Shown piece by piece: positions 49,401 through 57,584 of a stretch of DNA of 60,000 nucleotides. Source of the DNA: Apostichopus japonicus (Eukaryota; Echinodermata; Holothuroidea; Aspidochirotida; Stichopodidae); the NCBI RefSeq assembly GCF_037975245.1, contig NC_092581.1, positions 17,177,303-17,237,302 of the forward strand. The letters run 5' to 3'. The notes beneath the pieces were generated by a model. It had not been told where the DNA came from and did not search any database. It worked only from the letters and a program-made list of their open reading frames with translations. Made by a program: the position numbers and the translations under genes. Each line of letters begins with the position of its first letter. The first letter of the stretch is position 1.

Positions 49401-52400
49401 TTTTATTAAAACTATTAATAAACATGAGTTTCAGTCTTTGGATGTAGGACACATTGAAAATGGATATGATCAGGGTCTTTTTTTTTTTCTAAATCTATAA
49501 GTAGATGTATGATGATTTATTATTTTACCGATAATAAATCTATTGAGGAAAGAAGTGAATTTTTAAAAACTATTTTTTATAAACTTATTTTAATTGATTA
49601 AATATTTAATTAAGTAAGAGTAAGTTTCTTCTATATAACCAATACCCAATCTAAGTGTGTGTTTTGTTTGACCGCTTTAGAATCCTGGCTACGCTGGACG
49701 TCAAGAATTGCCAGAGAATCTGAAGATCCAGTTCCGTACCGTGGCTATGATGGTACCAGACAGACAGATTATTATCAGGGTCAAGTTAGCCAGCTGTGGT
49801 TTCCAAGGAAACATGCTATTGGCTCGTAAATTCTTCACTCTCTACAAGCTATGTGAGGAACAGTTGACCAAACAGGTAAGAAGAAGATATACACAAAGTT
49901 AATATTACAAGTATCATGTGCTCTCTCTTATTGCATTGCCCTCTTATTTATTGTATGTGACATGGTGTGAGAAAGATAAACAAATCTTTGCAAACCTTAG
50001 TGAATGTTCCTTAGTTATATAATAAATTATGATTCAAAACGTGACATTTATCTGTGAGGTTAGTCATTCTAGTACTCATTGTATATGTATTTTTAGTACA
50101 GAAAGTTTTTCTGCAGCATTTCCTCAATGCGTGAGTCATTGCAAATTGACGTATGCCAGTACATTTCCCTTACAAACTGTTTTGTTGCTTGGAATCGCTG
50201 ACATTTGAAATACAATACTAACAGTTTATTTATTGCATAGATTGGAATACTCAAGAACTACTGAATGGCATATTGTCAAAAAAATAAAAATTGTGATTTT
50301 GGAACATTTAGATCCTTCTGTTACTGCTGAAAGGTGACAGTAAACACAAAAAAATATGGTTTAGTTTGGTACATATGAAGTCTGTGTCCCTATGTAATTT
50401 ATTTCTATACATGACATGTTCAGAAATCCTCTCTTCATCCTTGATTCAGTTCCATTATGACTTTTGCAACAAACTATGGTTTAGTTTTGTACATATGAAG
50501 TCTGTGTCCCTATGTAGTTTATTTTTGTTCATGACATGTACAGATATACTCTCTTCATCCTTGATTCAGGTCCATTTATGACTTAGCAACAAACTATGGT
50601 TTAGTTTCATACATATGAAGTCTGTGTCCCTATGTAGTTTATTTTTGTTCATGACATGTACAGATATACTCTCTTCATCCTTGATTCAGGTCCATTTATG
50701 ACTTAGCAACAAACTATGGTTTAGTTTCGTACATATGAAGTCTGTGTCCCTATGTAGTTTATTTCTATACATGATATGTCAGTGAGTATCCTATCTTTGT
50801 CCTTCATTCAGGTCCATTATGACTTTGGTCTTCGTAACATCTTATCCGTCCTACGTACTCTGGGAGCTTTCAAGAGAGCTAATCCACAGGACAGCGAAAA
50901 CACCATTGTGATGAGAGTTTTGAGGGACATGAATTTATCAAAACTGGTAGGTTTTACTATGACTCTTAACTGTGTCTTTTTTTTTCAATATTTTTACGTT
51001 TAACCAGATTTGGATCCAGTGTAGCTTATCCATATTGAAAATAATACATAATTCTGTGCCTTTCCATATTGAGTAGTTGAATTATCATTTCGATATTGTA
51101 ATATTGCCAATGTTGCTCAGTATAAATTATACTTCCTGACTTTGTTCTATTTCTCCATCTTCTGTTTGTAGGTTGATGAAGATGAACCCTTGTTTCTGTC
51201 TTTGATTGATGATTTGTTCCCTGGTATGACTCTGGACAAGGCTGGTTACCCGGATATAGAGGCAGCTATTGAGAAACAGGTCAGTTAACATCAATTTCAG
51301 CTGTATTCTGTATTTATTTAATCCACGTTGTTAAAAACTCTCCATTCTAATCATGCTGACATCTTGTTTGGCTTACAAGATATTTATAACTTGTTACTTC
51401 CTTCACAGGTTTATATAGTCATATATTTAGTCATTATATAGTCATTATATAGTCATAAACATAATCACTTTTATGAACTATATTCTCGGCCAATCTTTCA
51501 GAAATGATGAATAGTTTGGTCATGTGACTGCTACTACTCTACCTGTAAATATTATTGTATTATAAAGTTTTAATAGTAAATTTTACCTTACCCTACCCTA
51601 CCTTACCCTACCTTACCTTACCCTACCCTAACTTACCCTAACCTATCTTAACTTAACCTATCTTAACTTAACCTATCTTAACTTAACTTAACTTATCTTA
51701 TTTATCTTACAGGTCATGGAAGCAGGTTTGGTCCATCATGATCCATGGGTCCTAAAACTGATTCAGCTTTATGAGACCCAACGCGTCAGGCACGGCATGA
51801 TGGCCTTGGGCCCCAGTGGAGCTGGTACGTAGCTATGATACTACACCTTATATATAGAATGACACTGTACCGTATGAGAGCCAGTCAGAGATAATCAATG
51901 TGCACCAGAAATCAATCAAGATTGATACCTTTAACTGATGATAGATGGGAACGACAAAAAGGAGTTTAACCCCTGATCGACCTCGCGAGAGGTCCTATGG
52001 AGAATAATAGTATTGTTTTTATAGAATAGACACTTTTTTTCTTTTTTTGGGGGGGGGGGGTGGGAAGAGATAATTCTAGAAGTATTTATACTCATTTTGT
52101 GTGTGTCTTACTCTTGTTGGGTTAGGTAAGAAGTGATTTAATGTAGTACTAATAGCACTATAGTCTTTTTGAAGCAAGTCCAATTTCTGTCTATGAGAAA
52201 TTAAAATTGTACAGTTTATCACCTTTCAATGTGAATCAAGTGTGTGACTTGTATGTGAAGGAACAAGTATTCCTGTATCCATATTTTAATGTGATAGGAT
52301 GTGGCTAGGATGTTGCTCAAAGTTGTGAATTAATATAGTGTGGTATTAGCATGAGCCCAATCTAGTTCTGACTTCATTTACGTCTTCATCCATCTACAGG

Positions 52401-55400
52401 TAAAACATTCTGCATCCACATCCTAATGAAGGCTATGGGTGATTGTGGTGCTACTCATAGGGAGATGAGAATGAACCCTAAAGCTATTACAGCACCTCAG
52501 ATGTTTGGTAGGCTGGATGTAGCTACCAATGACTGGACCGATGGGATCTTCTCTACTCTCTGGAGGAAAACTCTCAAAGCCAAAAAGGTCTGTAGCAGAA
52601 TTATAATCAATCTTCACTTGTACTCAAGCCCCAGACATTACTGCTAGACCCACAAATATGATCTTCACTTTTATTCAAGCTCCAGACATTACTGCTAAAC
52701 CCACAAATATGATCTTCACTTGTATTCAAGCTCAAGACATTACTGCTAGACCCACAAATATGATATTCATTTTTACTCATGGTCCCAGACATTACTGCTA
52801 TACCCACAAATATGATCTTCACTTTTATTCAAGCTCTAGACATTACTGCTAAACCCAAAAATATGATCATCACTTGTATTCAAGCTCAAGACATTACTGC
52901 TAGACCCACAAATATGATATTCATTATTACTCATGGTCCCAGACATTACTGCTAGACCCACAAATATGATGTTCACTTTTATTCAAGCTCTATATATTAC
53001 TGCTAGACCCACAAATATTATCTTCACTTGTAGATGTCAATTGTCATTGTAAACTACCCTAATTGAAATTGTGGTAATTCTTCTTAGTGTTAGTTTTGTA
53101 CATATTACTGGATTTGAATGTTGACTGGTGGTCTGAGTCTGTGGTTATGTGTATGTATTTATATTGTTAGCAATTGCTTACACATATAGTACATAGAAAG
53201 ACACATAAATAAAATAATGGTTGGTAACAGCAATGATGGCAGAATTCCTTTTGAATTCCTTTTACGTTTTGCACAGTTTATAATGGGATATGAATATGGG
53301 ATAGAGCTTTGTGGTCAAGTGGTTAAGGCAGCGGACTTGTGATCTGAGGATTGCCGGTTCGAGTCCTGGCAAGATCATTGCCTTGTGTCCTTGGGCAAGG
53401 AACTTTATCTACATTACCTCTCTTCACCCAGGTGTATAAATGGGGACCTGTGAGATAAAACTGTCAACTGGGCGCTGTTTAGCTGCTGCCATGTGGAGGG
53501 ATTGTCTCTATGTTTGACAGGTTATCCTTGACCGGGGTAATATTGTGATTGTTAGGCGCTTCTGACGACACTTGTGTCATAGTGGCACGGTATAAATGTA
53601 CATTATTATTATCATGATTATTATGATGTCGTGTTTATATGGCAGGGGAAGAGTTGGATGATTTGAATGAGCAGGAGATGACAGAAGTACCTGTCCTTTT
53701 TGTTTTCTTTGTACAGGGAGAGCACATATGGATTGTCCTTGATGGTCCTGTAGATGCTATCTGGATTGAGAATCTCAACAGCGTGCTGGACGACAATAAG
53801 ACACTGACCCTGGCTAATGGTGATCGTATCCCCATGGCTCCTAACTGTAAGGTTGTCTTTGAGCCTCACAACATTGATAATGCCTCCCCTGCTACTGTAT
53901 CCAGGAATGGTATGGTTTACATGAGCTCGTCTGTTATGGACTGGGAACCAATTCTGAGGGTGAGTTTCAAGAGTGAACTCTTCCTGTTAACGAACTCTTC
54001 GAACCCGTTTTGTAGCTATTATGTCTGAATATGGATTCTAAGAACAGAGGACAATAAATCATGATGTACTCTTTACTGTGTATATTGAATGTATAAATAT
54101 CTATATAGGCAGGTACAAGTCACTCCAAGATTAATGTATGTCGTCCAGTTACAGAATTGTTGACAATTGACAATTCATAATCATGGACATTATATGAATC
54201 TAAGAGACTGACTTCAGTCAGCTTGCGGCTTTGATAAGCCAATGATGGCTTCTTCACACGTTCCTGCTTGCAGGAGGATCTAAAATACAAACATACATAC
54301 AAGCATCTAAATAACAGAGATGATTGGTACTTCCTTGTGATGACGTTATTATATGTTTTGTTTATAGGGCTGGTTGAATACAAGACCAGTAAGCCAGCAG
54401 GAGGTTCTGATGTCTTTGTTTGAGAGTACCTTTAAAAACCTCTTCAATTTCTGCATGCAGTCACTCTTTCCAAAGATGGAGGTAGGTGAAAGATAGAGAT
54501 ACTTTAATGTTCCGTATTTGAAAGTGCAAACTGTTGGGTGCTTTAATGCAGTCAGGTAGATGGTACTTGGTGTGACAGAAAAATAGGTCAAGAGACCAGT
54601 GTGTGTCTTTTGCATATATGTGTGTTTAAGAAACCACTTGAAAGAAAAATGACTGCAATGTTATATATTTAACTAACCACAGTTAATAGCTAACCACGGT
54701 TAACAACTAACCATGGTTAATAACTAACCATGATTAATAAACATCCACTGTCAATAACTAACTGTGGTTACTAACTAATCATGGTTAATAACTAACCATG
54801 GTTAATAAATTAAGCATGGTTAATAACTCACCACAGCTTATAACTTACCACAGCTAATAACTAACCATGGTCAGTCATATTAGGGTTATACTGGAATACC
54901 GTCAGTATTCTGTAAGTCAAAATGCAAACTATAGTGGTTTCGTACGATGTTATACATCTTTTCCTTCTCTATACACCAGTGCATTATATTGACAATATAA
55001 TGCTATTTGTTAGTTTGTTTGTTTGTTTGTTAGTATGTTAGTATGTTTGTGTGTTGTTCTGTTCATCATGGTCAGAAGTCAGACATAAGTTTTGTATTAT
55101 ACTGTTAGATTTGTCAACATGTACTTCCTATTTCTCTTGGCAGCTATTGGAGTGCATGTATGTAAGACAGTCCATTGATATATTGGCTGGTCTGATACCA
55201 TCTGATGAAGGGAGTAACCCGCCCACCAGGGACCACCTCTCAAAGCTTTATGTCTTTGCAATCATGTGGTCACTGGGTGCCTTACTGGAGTTGGACGATC
55301 GTAAGAAGGTATTTTACCTGCATTAGTTTCCCTGATAACCTTCACTGGTCTCACGTTTTGTAATGAAACCAAGTACAGGCTCGTTCCTCCATATCCATTC

Positions 55401-57516
55401 ATAATGCATTTCACTGTTGCCGGAAGATCTGTCTATGTCGTACCTGATAATATGTAAAGGATGTACAGTACATAAATCGACTGTAAGGACATTTCTAGAC
55501 CTTTAGCAAATTTCGTTCCTGAAGCAACTCGCACAGCTTAACTTCCTTGAATGAAACAATTTTGATTTCTCAAAACAACAATTGTTACATCTTTATGAGA
55601 TGAAACTTCATCCTTAAATTGTCCGTTTATCACCAAGATATTTATCAGAGCTATTACAGCCTTATAATGCACCTTGTGGATTGTGCTCTCCGAATAAACT
55701 TGCTTTCACGGTAAAGTCCACAACCATATCCTGGGCAAACTGCTGTCTTGCGTCTGCTACTCCACATTGTTGGTACAAATTAGTGGAATCCATCAAGCTC
55801 TCTCCTCCTACTCTTGTGTCCGTCATATCAACTCTGAAAACTCATCTGTTACTAGAACTCAACGACTTCTAATTGACGTTTTCCTTTTGTTATCTTATTC
55901 TTTGTCTGTTCCTTGCTTTGCCCTTTCACACTGTTGTTTCACTGCCACACGAGCAAAATTTTTTGACGGATACCGACACATTACGAGTGTTCATCATTAT
56001 TATGATGAAATATGTTAATTTTTACTTTAAACAGCTTGAGGAGCAGATGAAAGCGGATGGCACCCTTGATCTACCACGGATCGATGCCAGTAGTCAGGAT
56101 ACCATCTTTGAATATATGGTAGATGATAATGGACAGTGGGTTCATTGGAAGGAGAAGGTATGTATTCCTTGACTTTATCATGATTGAGTTGTAAAATACA
56201 CACATGTGAATATGTTCATGTAATGGTTACCTGAAGTACATTACGATGAGTAAAAACAGCACTGTTCAGTTAAGTTAATAGCTTGAACATTCTTATCCTT
56301 CTGTTGTAGCCAAAGATGCCATATGAAACCAAATATATATGTTTGTAGTCAAATATGATAAAGAACCTGCAACTTTATTCAGCGTAATCAATGGTTAGGA
56401 CAAATAATTGTGGTACTTAGTATTGCATCCACCGGTGGTTTGTGGATTTGAGGTACACAATTTTTTTTTCCTTCAAAAATGTTATGTTTTATTTATACTT
56501 TAATAAAAGAACACAGTTCTTATGATCTGATGATAAATGAAATGGTAGATATATTTCTAAATTATTGACATTGGTTTGATAGTATTGGAGATAACAGATC
56601 TTTATATATATATTTTTCTTGGGTACAATATTATCCTTCGTCAGGTTCTGGACTATGTGTATCCCAAGGATTCCACTCCAGACTATGCGACCATTTTGGT
56701 TCCGAATGTTGACAATGCCAGAACAGATTTCTTGATTTCAACCATCTCAAAACAGAACAAGGCAGCTCTGCTTATTGGTAAGATGTCTTTAAATATATGC
56801 TTAGACATAACAAATCCTTAACTCTAGTATGGATTGCAGTACTAGTAGAATGGGGGGTGGGGGGGGCTGGGGTCAATCCAGTTTGATGTTCATATTGATA
56901 AAACAGACAAAAATCCTTCACCGAATGTTAAACAGAATTCAGTGAATATTTAATAGAATTCTCAGTAAAAGATTCATTGACATGACACCACTTGGCAGAA
57001 ATCAATTCACTGACGAGGCTAGTTTTGTAATAGATTTAATTCTTAGATACATTGCAGAGAATTGTTTCAAAGCTAAAAAAATAACAATGCTTGTTATTTC
57101 TCTTTGTCCAGAACAGTGTCTGAATCACGAGATGTTACTATTTTACAATGACAGATATAATCTTTCACTTCCTTGGTGACTTTACTGATATCTTTATTGC
57201 ATTGCTATTCTCATACATAATGCTTGTATCTATTATACAGGTGAGCAAGGTACTGCAAAGACTGTTGTTATTCAAGGCTATTGCCAAAAGTATGACCCAG
57301 AACAACATCTCTTCAAGGGATTTAACTTTTCATCTGCTACCACTCCTAACATGTACCAGGTAAGCTTGCATACTCATTCACAGATTGGACCTCTTGTTAA
57401 TGCCTCCCCCATCATGTCCTGCATTACAGGTTGTTTAATACTGTAGAATACAAATAGAGCAATAAAATCATGCTGTGAATTTTTCTTAAAATCATATTTT
57501 ATCATAATGAAATGAT

Positions 57517-57584
<68 letters not shown>

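Noticed and set aside
52607-52852. Open frames on both strands with repeating peptides
   Set aside because: They come from the 51-bp minisatellite in dynein intron 41. Frames on both strands of the same repeat are not evidence of coding.
53303-53380. A tRNA gene of class II type
   Set aside because: It is followed directly by a SINE body and an AT-rich tail, and the acceptor stem does not pair well.
53639-53716. Extension of exon 42 upstream (open frame continuing into GEHIW)
   Set aside because: The family sequence runs directly from KAKK (exon 41 end) to GEHIW. The upstream open stretch is intron before a good TTTGTACAG acceptor.
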